Shown here: positions 49,828-57,203 of the stretch, piece after piece
How positions within the stretch are numbered: position 1 is the stretch's first letter
How the letters are laid out: the number at the start of each line of letters is the position of its first letter
Assembly: GCF_963676815.1 (NCBI RefSeq)
Contig: NZ_OY781365.1
Location: 2,886,501 to 2,950,500 of the forward strand
DNA: 64,000 nucleotides
Reading direction: 5' to 3'
Origin: an uncultured Draconibacterium sp.
GTDB lineage: Bacteria > Bacteroidota > Bacteroidia > Bacteroidales > Prolixibacteraceae
Position numbers and translations under genes: made by a program
Notes under the pieces: generated by a model
What the model was told of the DNA's origin: nothing
Seen by the model: the letters and a program-made list of their open reading frames with translations, nothing else
Databases searched by the model: none

Positions 49828-50763
49828 ATGAGCAAAACAAAAAAGAAAAATCAGGAGTCATCAGGTAGTTTTAAACATTTCGCACAAAGGGTGAGTGTTA
49901 TGTTGCTGGAGGCAATAGCGTTATTGCCCTTTTGGTTTTTGTATTTGCTGTCGGATGTGCTGTACATGTTTGTAAAAGGCGTTTTTAAGTACCGCAGTAA
50001 CGTTATCGTAACTAATCTGAAATACGCATTCCCTGAGAAAAGCAAACAGGAAATACTTGTTTTGCGCAATAAGTTTTACCGCTACTTCTGCGATGTTTCG
50101 TTAGAGAGTATAAAACTCCGCCGTTTAAGTGCCAAACAGTTGCATAAACGTGTTAAGTTTAGCGGAACTGAACAGCTTGAAGCCATGGCTCAAAAACATA
50201 ACGGAGCTATTTTACTTGCTTTTCATTACAATAACTGGGAGTGGTCGAGTGCGCTGCAACAAAAGCTGAATTGCCCTTTGTTAATGGTGTACAACAAAAT
50301 GCGCGACAACAAAACAATGGATAATTTTTTGCAAAAAGCGCGCGAAAAGTGGGGTGGCGAGGCGGTAAGTATGCGTAGGGCACCAAAAGTGTCGTTTCGT
50401 TATTTTACAAAAAACGAACCCGCCGTACTTGGTTTAATTGCCGACCAGAGTGCATTGGCCAGCTCGCCAATGTGGGCCATGTTTTTAAACCGTGAAGCTG
50501 CTTTTTTTCAGGGGCCGGTTAAGATTGCAGGAAAAACCAATCAGCCGGTATTTTTTCAGGAAGCGATTCGCCTGGCCCGCGGGAAATACGAATACCGCTA
50601 TTCGTTGCTTGTTGAAGATCCGGGCCAAACAGGCGACAAGGAAATTTTGTTACGCTACATCAGTAAAATGGAAGAAGTGATAAAATCAAATCCGGAGTAT
50701 TATCTTTGGAGCCACAAACGATGGAAGCACAAGCGCCCCGAGGGAACTGCTTTAATACAATAA
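49828..50763 (+). CDS. LpxL/HtrB-family lipid A-type acyltransferase, copy 1
   Basis: A 311-residue protein: an N-terminal helix (LLEAIALLPFWFLYLLSDVLYMFV), then the acyltransferase motif FHYNNWEWSSAL with HX4E catalytic pair, MVYNKMRDNKTMDNF, GLIADQSALASSPMWAMFL, FYKGP-type FFQGPVKIAGKTNQPVF and the C-terminal YYLWSHKRWKHKRPEG. It adds a secondary acyl chain to lipid A or a related lipid. First of two tandem paralogues. Confidence 0.85.
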   Translation: MSKTKKKNQESSGSFKHFAQRVSVMLLEAIALLPFWFLYLLSDVLYMFVKGVFKYRSNVIVTNLKYAFPEKSKQEILVLRNKFYRYFCDVSLESIKLRRLSAKQLHKRVKFSGTEQLEAMAQKHNGAILLAFHYNNWEWSSALQQKLNCPLLMVYNKMRDNKTMDNFLQKAREKWGGEAVSMRRAPKVSFRYFTKNEPAVLGLIADQSALASSPMWAMFLNREAAFFQGPVKIAGKTNQPVFFQEAIRLARGKYEYRYSLLVEDPGQTGDKEILLRYISKMEEVIKSNPEYYLWSHKRWKHKRPEGTALIQ

Positions 50764-50773
50764 GAAAATAAGA

Positions 50774-51718
50774 ATGGCTGACGAAAGTTTACGCAAACAA
50801 GATAAACGCTATCACGAAGGATTTTTTAAACGAATGCTAAATGGCCTTTTGGTGTTGTTACTGAAATTTATTTCGGTGCTGCCGTTTTGGGTAATTTATG
50901 GCATTGCCGATTTTTTCTACCTGGTGGTTCGTTATGGTATCGGCTACCGGAAAAAGGTGATTCTTGATAATCTCCGTCATGCGTTTCCGGAAAAGAGTGA
51001 GCAGGAAATAACTACGATAATGAACCGTTATTACCGTCATTTCTGCGATTTTTCGCTTGAGACGATAAAGCTGCACAGTATGAGTGAAAAGCAGATGGAA
51101 AAACGGCTGAAGATTACCGGGCTGGATGCTATGAAACCATACGCCGACGAAGGCCGAAGTATTATGATGCTGGGTTTTCATTACAACAACTGGGAGTGGT
51201 GCAGCTCTATTCAAAGCAAGGCCTATCACAAACTTTTAATGATTGTAAACCCGATTCGCGGCAACCTGGCTTTTGAAAAATATATTGAGTATTCGCGCAG
51301 TAAATGGGGAGGCAAATCGGTGCCCGTACATAAATCGGCACGAACAGCCATTGAGTATGTGCGACGCGGCGAACCTGCTGTATTGTGGCTGGCAGCCGAT
51401 CAAACACCGCCGGCCAATTCTCCATTCTGGACCATCTTTTTAAACCGCGAGGCGCCGTTTTTTACCGGCCCCGAAAAGATTGCCATTAAAACCAATCAGC
51501 CTATATTTTTTCTGCACGTTAAAAAAGTAAAGCGTGGGCATTACCAAGCGGAATTTACGCAGCTTTTCGAGGATCCCTCGAAAATAGAATCGAAAGATAT
51601 TTTGCTCACCTACATCCGTAAAATGGAAGAGGTGATACGCGAAACGCCCGAATATTATTTGTGGTCGCACCGCCGCTGGAAACATACCCGGCCGGAAGGT
51701 ATTGAACTCACCCTATAA
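50774..51718 (+). CDS. LpxL/HtrB-family lipid A-type acyltransferase, copy 2
   Basis: A 314-residue protein of the same layout as copy 1: FHYNNWEWCSSI (HX4E), MIVNPIRGNLAFEKY, LAADQTPPANSPFWTIFL, FFTGPEKIAIKTNQPIF and YYLWSHRRWKHTRPEG. It follows copy 1 by 10 bp; the two proteins share motifs throughout but differ enough to suggest distinct substrates or chain preference. Confidence 0.85.
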   Translation: MADESLRKQDKRYHEGFFKRMLNGLLVLLLKFISVLPFWVIYGIADFFYLVVRYGIGYRKKVILDNLRHAFPEKSEQEITTIMNRYYRHFCDFSLETIKLHSMSEKQMEKRLKITGLDAMKPYADEGRSIMMLGFHYNNWEWCSSIQSKAYHKLLMIVNPIRGNLAFEKYIEYSRSKWGGKSVPVHKSARTAIEYVRRGEPAVLWLAADQTPPANSPFWTIFLNREAPFFTGPEKIAIKTNQPIFFLHVKKVKRGHYQAEFTQLFEDPSKIESKDILLTYIRKMEEVIRETPEYYLWSHRRWKHTRPEGIELTL

Positions 51719-51730
51719 GCTATTCGACTT

Positions 51731-52114
51731 ATGAAACCGCTAAAACTGTTGAGCATCATCCTATTTGTTTTTTGTGTGGCCTGTAATGCTGATATGAAGA
51801 ATTACGAAGCGGGCATGAGCGATAAACCCGACAGCGAGCTGGTGTTCGACAAAACAAAGTGGGAAACAAAAGAGGGGCGGAAATATCCGTATCGCGACAA
51901 GATGGTAAACGATGTGGTTTACAACGATACCATCCGCACACTTCAGAAACCACAAATCCTTAATTTATTGGGCGAGCCCGACCGCAGCAACGAAAACTAC
52001 ATTTATTACCTGATAAAACAGGAACGATTGCTCTTCTGGCCGCTGCACAGCAAATTTATGGTAGTTAAATTTACCGATGATTCATCTGTTGAGTGGATTC
52101 GTATTCATCAGTAA
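51731..52114 (+). CDS. Small lipoprotein, possible BamE/SmpA-like
   Basis: A 127-residue protein with a lipoprotein signal (FVFCVAC, Cys18). The later DTIRTLQKPQILNLLGEPDRSNENYIYYLI has the LLGEPD pattern seen in SmpA/BamE-type small lipoproteins. Last gene of the acyltransferase operon (12-bp gap). Function unknown. Confidence 0.55.
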   Translation: MKPLKLLSIILFVFCVACNADMKNYEAGMSDKPDSELVFDKTKWETKEGRKYPYRDKMVNDVVYNDTIRTLQKPQILNLLGEPDRSNENYIYYLIKQERLLFWPLHSKFMVVKFTDDSSVEWIRIHQ

Positions 52115-52130
52115 GCAGGTTCCACTGCTG

Positions 52131-52149
52131 CCCCTCGTTTGTAACGAGG
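52131..52149. repeat. Copy 1 of a 19-bp palindromic repeat
   Basis: CCCCTCGTTTGTAACGAGG, same word as at 52942-52960, followed here by TTAGGAGAG and there by GGCAGGAGTG. The two copies flank the 52218 gene in direct orientation. Confidence 0.6.
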
Positions 52150-52217
52150 TTAGGAGAGAGGGAGATATTGGAATAAATAACCTATATTTAGGATGGCTAA
52201 CCATTTAAACTTTAATC

Positions 52218-52679
52218 GTGGACAAATATGCCTCATATCAGATAATTGCAAATCATAAAATGATTATTGAGTATTATTCTGGAATGATATCAATTAATGA
52301 TATTATGTTATTAAAAGATATTCTTTCCAGAGAATCAGATTTTGATGCAACCTTTAAGATTCTGCACGATTTTAGGGAGGCTGATTTTCAAATGGATACT
52401 GATGACATCGACAGACTTGTTAATTTTTATGCTGGGCATAAGGTATCAGGTAAAAGACGTGCTGCATACTTGACCCTGAAGCCAAATGAAGTTGTATACA
52501 CGACACTCTTTGCAATGCTTGTATCAAAAAGCCTTCCGATTAATGGTAAAACATTTACAACTATTAAATCTGCAATTCAATGGTTAAATGTTAATAATGA
52601 ATTAGAAATCAATAAACTTTTAGATACAGTAAAAACACTGCCTAACATTTTGTCTGGTAATGGCAGGGAAATCAAATAA
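52218..52679 (+). CDS. Hypothetical protein, GTG start
   Basis: A 153-residue protein not recognised. Strand/helix pattern with YQIIANHKMIIEYYSGMISINDIMLLKD and FKILHDFREADFQMD resembles STAS-like or SpoIIAA-like folds, but the similarity is weak. The start was set at GTG because no in-frame ATG occurs before residue 15, and the fold begins at once. It lies between two copies of a 19-bp palindromic repeat. Confidence 0.5.
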   Translation: MDKYASYQIIANHKMIIEYYSGMISINDIMLLKDILSRESDFDATFKILHDFREADFQMDTDDIDRLVNFYAGHKVSGKRRAAYLTLKPNEVVYTTLFAMLVSKSLPINGKTFTTIKSAIQWLNVNNELEINKLLDTVKTLPNILSGNGREIK

Positions 52680-52697
52680 AATATAGATTATAGGTGC

Positions 52698-52962
52698 GAC
52701 CCCGGCCGGAGTCGAATTCTTTTTCATTTATAGCTGTCCTAATTTCTAATGAGGGTTTTGTAAATTTTAATCCAACCCCGACGGGGTTGTAATTCTACAG
52801 GTATATTCTCATTATTATAAACAAACTCCTATGGAGTTTTTCGTCAGATTATTAAAAATCCGGTACGGATTTGAGTTTAGTAAAAAAGTAGACCAGCTGT
52901 CTTGGTACTATTAACCCGGTACGGGTTGGATACCATAGCTCCCCCTCGTTTGTAACGAGGGG
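52698..52962. repeat. Cluster of six short palindromes (REP-like)
   Basis: Within 265 bp are GACCCCGGCCGGAGTC (52698), AACCCCGACGGGGTT (52774), AAACTCCTATGGAGTTT (52823), AAATCCGGTACGGATTT (52856), AACCCGGTACGGGTT (52913) and CCCCTCG...CGAGGGG (52942). Most have 3-base loops and NCCG/CGGN arms. No ORF. They resemble REP-type repeats mobilised by RAYT transposases. This fills the gap between the 52218 gene and the DUF6261 gene. Confidence 0.65.
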
Positions 52963-52982
52963 CAGGAGTGGGTTCACTTATA

Positions 52983-53732
52983 CTAACTCGGTTGAACCGG
53001 AGGATTTACAGGCTCTTCATCTTCATCTTCGGTGGTGCTTTGGCCTTGTTTGGCGGCGGTGTTGGCTTCGGCAATATATTGCGATATTTCTGCAACTATG
53101 GTGTCAATACCGGCCGGGTCGTTCATAGCTACCATTGTGTTCAGGATATTCTCCAACAACTCGAGCGATGTTTTCAGGTCTTTATATGCCTCTGCATCAC
53201 GTACGGTATCGTCGGCCGAGCGTTCTGCACTGCGTTGTGCCGAAGCAGCAACGTATGCCTGGTTATCGTTATCAAGCTCGGTAACCCAATCGGTGATGTT
53301 GGTAGTAGCCAGGTGAGGGGCATGTTCAGGTTTTTGCAGGTCGGCCAGCAAACTGTTAATGGCTGCGGTTTCGGTATCGCGCGGGATAGTATACAACTGT
53401 AGCCCGTTTTTCTCAAATTCAATCCAAAGAGCTTCGCAGGCGGCACGGTAAGCTTCGTTTTGGCGGCGCAAACCAGCTTTAATCGTGTCGCGTAACGAGC
53501 GAAAAGTATTATCGCGGCGCAAATCGGCTGCTGTTACAATTTCGGTAAGCGGTTGTTTAATCGTGCTTCCAATGGCCTGAAGGGCTGTTTGCAACTGGGG
53601 CTGAAAACGTGTTAAAATAGTTTGCACCATTTGGTGTTCGGGAAGTTGTGCACTTAAAAGATTAACGATTTTTTGAACCAAAGCAGTTAATGCTGCCAGT
53701 GTGAAATAGGAGTAACGAATTTTGTTTAACAT
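52983..53732 (-). CDS. DUF6261-like protein
   Basis: A 249-residue, mostly helical protein. Segments LNKIRYSYFTLAALTALVQKIVNLL, DNTFRSLRDTIKAGLRRQNEAYRAACE and DDTVRDAEAYKDLKTSLELLENIL fit the DUF6261 family of Bacteroidota proteins. The C-terminal tail is acidic and proline-rich (STTEDEDEEPVNPPVQPS). No enzyme motif. Upstream of it lies the 41-bp repeat array. Confidence 0.65.
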   Translation of the reverse strand: MLNKIRYSYFTLAALTALVQKIVNLLSAQLPEHQMVQTILTRFQPQLQTALQAIGSTIKQPLTEIVTAADLRRDNTFRSLRDTIKAGLRRQNEAYRAACEALWIEFEKNGLQLYTIPRDTETAAINSLLADLQKPEHAPHLATTNITDWVTELDNDNQAYVAASAQRSAERSADDTVRDAEAYKDLKTSLELLENILNTMVAMNDPAGIDTIVAEISQYIAEANTAAKQGQSTTEDEDEEPVNPPVQPS

Positions 53733-53819
53733 GATTAATTTATTTAAAGGTTACTATTTAGGACTTTCAATCTACGGCCATTCGTTCAAAAAGGCAATAC
53801 TTAACCAATATTTTTTATG

Positions 53820-54106
53820 ATTTGCAGGCAAAACAACAATCCCAATGGTTAAGATTCATATTTTATGCATAAAATGTCGATTTTGAAAATTCAAATGCTC
53901 GTTTTATTTGCAAAACATCCATTTTGAAAATTTTTTTTCATGTTTTGTGCACAAAACAACAATCCAGAAAGTTGAGATTCATATTTTATGCGTAAAATGC
54001 CCATTTTGAAAATTCAAATGCCTGTTTTATTTGTAAAAGATCCATTCTCAGATTTTTTTTTCATGTTTTGTGCGTAAAACAGGCATCTCAACCGTTATTT
54101 ATCTTC
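53820..54106. repeat. Array of seven 41-bp repeat units in a 123-bp higher-order period
   Basis: TTTT-starting units begin at 53861, 53902, 53943, 53984, 54025 and 54066, with a related unit at 53820: exactly 41 bp apart. Units show a core like TTTTATGCATAAAA, TTTTATTTGCAAAA or TTTTGTGCACAAAA, near-palindromic. Three unit types alternate, so units 1-3 and 4-6 repeat as 123-bp blocks. It is not CRISPR-like, since the intervening parts are themselves similar. It lies upstream of the DUF6261 gene, in non-coding DNA. Confidence 0.85.
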
Positions 54107-54298
54107 GCTACCCACCACGCAAAGGCTTATGTTAATAGTTTTTAGCACCTAAGCGTTCAAAACCTGAAAATTATAATTAGCTTTAATGCACCAAAGATTA
54201 TAAATGCCCGATACATTGAAAAAATCTCTTGCAAAAAATAAACGGCAAATCAGCCAAAGATTGACTGGTAAAATATTTTGCGCCAGCAAATTACAGGG

Positions 54299-54349
54299 GT
54301 GAACGATAATAGTGTGTATGTTGCATTGCAACATACAGGTACGTTATGG
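54299..54349. other. attC-like site 0 (left end of cassette array)
   Basis: GTGAACG (R''-like), then TGTATGTTGCA t TGCAACATACA (11-base perfect hairpin), and ends at CGTTATGGGC with a G/TT junction at 54343/54344. The 3' part, ACATACAGGTACGTTATG, resembles that of attC-like site 1. Core bases do not fully match the class 1 consensus. Confidence 0.4.
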
Positions 54350-54418
54350 GCAAATTTAACGCAACCAAAATGCGACCTAAAACATCATAACTAAAACAAA
54401 CAAAAGATACTACCCAAA

Positions 54419-54799
54419 ATGAAACAAACTATTTTTTTCTTATTACTCATTATTTGTTCGTTCCTGTTAAGTTGCGAAAAGGACAGTGATAAAAACACCG
54501 GAAATGTATTATTTTATACAAATGCGCAGGCAATGTTAGATTGTGGTCCATTTGATGTGGAGATTTACATTGACGGGGCATTGGAAGGGATTATTGAAAA
54601 ACCGGTAACACAAGCAAGTGAAAATGTTGATTGTAGTTTTGGAAATAGTGAATTTGTTCTTGTTATTGAAAAACCGGAAGGCGACTATGAGTTTACGGCA
54701 AAATTAACTTGTTCTGAAAATGCTGAATATTTGGGTGAATTTTCAGCGAAAAAAGATAGTTGCTCGGTTGTTTATATTGATTTGACATACGGAGAATGA
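54419..54799 (+). CDS. Cassette 1: small lipoprotein
   Basis: A 126-residue protein with a lipoprotein signal (LLSC). The mature part has paired Cys (LDCG, VDCS, LTCS, DSCS) and alternating strands. It resembles no named family. It is the only gene in the putative cassette from 54344 to 54944. Its promoter was not found. Confidence 0.6.
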   Translation: MKQTIFFLLLIICSFLLSCEKDSDKNTGNVLFYTNAQAMLDCGPFDVEIYIDGALEGIIEKPVTQASENVDCSFGNSEFVLVIEKPEGDYEFTAKLTCSENAEYLGEFSAKKDSCSVVYIDLTYGE

Positions 54800-54815
54800 A
54801 AAAAATTAAAAATCA

Positions 54816-54950
54816 GCGCATAACAAATTGTAATATGGCAGGCGGGGGGCTTAGCGGTCTGACAAGTCAGACCTTGCGTCCACTTTCCTGCGGGTCTGAC
54901 AGGATTTCTTTTCGAAATCCCGCCCGACCACATACAAGTGACCGTTAGCG
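54816..54950. other. attC-like site 1 (between cassettes 1 and 2)
   Basis: Starts GCGCATAAC (54816-54824) and ends GTTAGCG (54944-54950). The arms fold: TTGTAATATGGCAGGCGGG against CCCGCCCGACCACATACAAG. Inside is a perfect palindrome, GGTCTGACAAGTCAGACC (54857-54874). The start-of-cassette TTATGGGC (54344) reversed gives GCCCATAA, 7 of 8 bases of the R'' GCGCATAA, as expected if the cassette was once circular. Confidence 0.6.
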
Positions 54951-55025
54951 GGCAGTTTGAAAAACCACGCAACCAATTGATATTAAAAAGAATCTACAAA
55001 AGAAACCATATAAACAAGCTCGACT

Positions 55026-55322
55026 ATGACACGAAAAATTTTAATCGGATTAGCACTGGTTTTTGCTTTATCCTGTAATAAGGACAATGACGATGATTCT
55101 ACAAGGCAAGAAAAAGGAAATCTTTGGCTAAGTGGTGGATTATTTTACTGCGCTGAACAGATACATCTTGACAATGGAGATACTTTAATTGTTAATTTGG
55201 AAGATGTAATATCCTTCAAATCGGGAGACAGAGTATATGTAAAATACAAGGAAATGGGAATAAATGAGTCTTGCCCTCCAGGAATTGACTGTGAAATTGT
55301 CGATATTAATAAAATTGAATAA
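55026..55322 (+). CDS. Cassette 2: small lipoprotein
   Basis: A 98-residue protein with a lipoprotein signal (ALSC, Cys17), an acidic linker and a strand-rich body that ends CPPGIDCEIVDINKIE. Not recognised. The only gene of cassette 2; its stop lies 7 bp before the next attC-like site. Confidence 0.6.
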   Translation: MTRKILIGLALVFALSCNKDNDDDSTRQEKGNLWLSGGLFYCAEQIHLDNGDTLIVNLEDVISFKSGDRVYVKYKEMGINESCPPGIDCEIVDINKIE

Positions 55323-55329
55323 AAACCGA

Positions 55330-55452
55330 CCCGCTAACGAATTGTATTGCGGGTACAGTGGTGTGTGCGTTGTTTCCGCACCTTTCTTGACCGTCATGTC
55401 CTTTCGGACACTGACGCTCTTCGAATTCTGCCTCACCACGAACAAGTAACCA
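55330..55452. other. attC-like site 2 (right end of cassette array, decayed)
   Basis: Starts CCCGCTAAC (55330-55338), whose first 8 bases are the exact reverse complement of the cassette 2 start TTAGCGGG (54945-54952). The right part ACAAGTAACC resembles ACAAGTGACC of site 1, but the final GTTAG core is missing (ACCACAAAAA instead). GTGGTG and CACCAC can pair. The site seems to be the damaged end of the array. Confidence 0.5.
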
Positions 55453-55453
55453 C

Positions 55454-55480
55454 AAAAAAAGGCCTCCCAACCGGGAAGCC
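55454..55480 (-). terminator. Terminator, minus strand
   Basis: On the minus strand GGCTTCCC ggtt GGGAGGCC (one mismatch) is followed by seven T (55454-55460). It lies 220 bp beyond the gltD stop, so it is a back-up end for the leftward gltBD transcript. Confidence 0.6.
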
Positions 55481-55611
55481 CCATATTCTAGATTAAAATT
55501 TTGCAAGAAAAAAGGAGAACCGGCGTTTCACATTCTGGTCAAGGGAAAGTGATTTAGTTTCGGATAATAAATTTCCTCCTCCGGCCGGATCTCCTGAAAA
55601 AACTGCACTAT

Positions 55612-55641
55612 AAAAAAGCATAGCCCACTACGGCGTATGCT
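55612..55641 (-). terminator. Terminator after gltD
   Basis: Minus strand: AGCATA...TATGCT stem (55617-55641) with a GCC/GGG inner pair, followed by six T (55612-55617). 59 bp beyond the gltD stop, so the likely end of the gltBD transcript. A second hairpin, GAGCGAAT...ATTCGCTC, lies just upstream near 55655. Confidence 0.6.
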
Positions 55642-55699
55642 AACTTTCAAATTTTAGGTGAGCGAATTTTATTCGCTCTTGTCACAGAACACGTTGCCT

Positions 55700-57184
55700 T
55701 TATGGCAAAACAGTGTCGCCCATTAAGTAGAGATCTACTTCGCGGGCAGCGGCACGTCCTTCGTTAATGGCCCAAACCACCAACGATTGTCCGCGGCGTG
55801 AATCACCGGCAGCAAAAACCTTTTTAATGCTGGTTTTAAACTGTCCGTATTCAGCTTTGTAGTTCGAACGTGGGTCACGCTCCATATCCATCTCCTCGGC
55901 AATTTTATCTTCCGGTCCTAAAAAGCCCATTGCCAACAGCACTAAGTCTGCCTTAATGTAACGTTCGGTTCCCGGAACAGCCTGTGGCATGCGTCCGCCA
56001 TTATCGGTTTTTACCCATTCCACCTGAACGGTGTGCAAAGCTTTTACTTTGCCGTTTTCACCTTCAACTTTTGTGGTCATTACCGAATATTTCCGTGGAT
56101 CTTTTCCTTTTGCAACAATCGCTTCATGCTGGCCGTAATCGGTTTTTTCGTTACCCGGCCATTCGGGCCACGGATTAACTTCGCCGTTACGTTCTTTTGG
56201 CGGCTGAGGCATAATCTCCAACTGGGTTATGCTTTTGCAACCATGACGCAGCGATGTAGCTACACAGTCGGTACCGGTATCGCCACCACCAATTACAATT
56301 ACGTGTTTATCTTTTGCCGAGATGTAATTTCCATCTTCCAGTTTACTGTCGAGCAAACTTTTTGTGTTGGCTTTCAGAAACTCCATAGCGAAATGTACAC
56401 CATCAAGCTCACGGCCTTCAACATTCAGGTCGCGTGGTTTTGTCGCTCCGGTAGTTAAAACAACCGCATCAAAGTCGTCGAGCAACTTCTTGCTGCGAAT
56501 ATCTTTTCCAACCTCAGTATTGGTTTTAAAAATAATACCTTCTGCTTCCAGGATATCAACACGGCGTTGTACTACGTCTTTATCCAGTTTCATATTCGGA
56601 ATACCGTACATTAGCAATCCGCCAATACGGTCGTCGCGTTCGAAAACAGTAACGGTATGGCCGGCTCTGTTCAGCTGTGCTGCACATGCCAGTCCTGCCG
56701 GACCCGACCCTACAACAGCAACTGTTTTTCCGGTACGCGATTCGGGTGGCTCAGGAACTACCCAGCCCTGCTCGAAACCATTGTCGATAATGGTACGCTC
56801 GTTGTCGTGAATCGTAACAGCCGGTTCGTTAATTCCCAGTACACATCCTGCTTCGCACGGAGCCGGACACACTCTTCCTGTAAATTCAGGAAAGTTATTG
56901 GTGTGGTGAAGTCGCTCTAAGGCGTCTTTCCAGCGGCCTTTGTAAATCAGGTCGTTCCACTCCGGAATCAGGTTGTAAACCGGACATCCGGAAGCGCCGT
57001 TGTGCAATAATGCTCCGCGATGGCAGAAAGGCACACCGCAGTCCATGCAGCGCGCACCCTGCGTTTCGCAGGTTTCTTTGTCGCGTAATATGTATACCTC
57101 GTTCCAATCTTTAAGGCGTTCCTCAATTTTTCGTGTCGGATTGGAAACTCTTTTATATTCTAAAAATCCTGTTGGCTTTCCCAT
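55700..57184 (-). CDS. gltD: Glutamate synthase small subunit
   Basis: A 494-residue protein. N-terminal 4Fe-4S cysteines (CMDCGVPFCHRGALL, GCPVYNLIPEW, CPAPCEAGC), FAD-binding GSGPAGLACAAQL, NADPH-binding IGGGDTGTDCV, and the C-terminal FAAGDSRRGQSLVVWAINEGR. With GltB it forms NADPH-dependent GOGAT, transferring the glutamine amide to 2-oxoglutarate. It starts 19 bp after the gltB stop. Confidence 0.96.
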   Translation of the reverse strand: MGKPTGFLEYKRVSNPTRKIEERLKDWNEVYILRDKETCETQGARCMDCGVPFCHRGALLHNGASGCPVYNLIPEWNDLIYKGRWKDALERLHHTNNFPEFTGRVCPAPCEAGCVLGINEPAVTIHDNERTIIDNGFEQGWVVPEPPESRTGKTVAVVGSGPAGLACAAQLNRAGHTVTVFERDDRIGGLLMYGIPNMKLDKDVVQRRVDILEAEGIIFKTNTEVGKDIRSKKLLDDFDAVVLTTGATKPRDLNVEGRELDGVHFAMEFLKANTKSLLDSKLEDGNYISAKDKHVIVIGGGDTGTDCVATSLRHGCKSITQLEIMPQPPKERNGEVNPWPEWPGNEKTDYGQHEAIVAKGKDPRKYSVMTTKVEGENGKVKALHTVQVEWVKTDNGGRMPQAVPGTERYIKADLVLLAMGFLGPEDKIAEEMDMERDPRSNYKAEYGQFKTSIKKVFAAGDSRRGQSLVVWAINEGRAAAREVDLYLMGDTVLP

Positions 57185-57203
57185 GTCTTAGCGTCTATAA
57201 AAA

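Noticed and set aside
52968..53402. 144-aa ORF on the plus strand
   Set aside because: Antisense to the DUF6261-like gene.
53820..54106. CRISPR array
   Set aside because: The spacing parts are similar to one another and the repeat core is AT-rich and only partly conserved; no cas genes nearby.
54149..54334. 61-aa ORF on the minus strand
   Set aside because: Overlaps the attC-like hairpin and has no signal, fold or neighbour to support it.
55984..56810. Several plus-strand ORFs over the gltD gene
   Set aside because: Antisense shadows of gltD.
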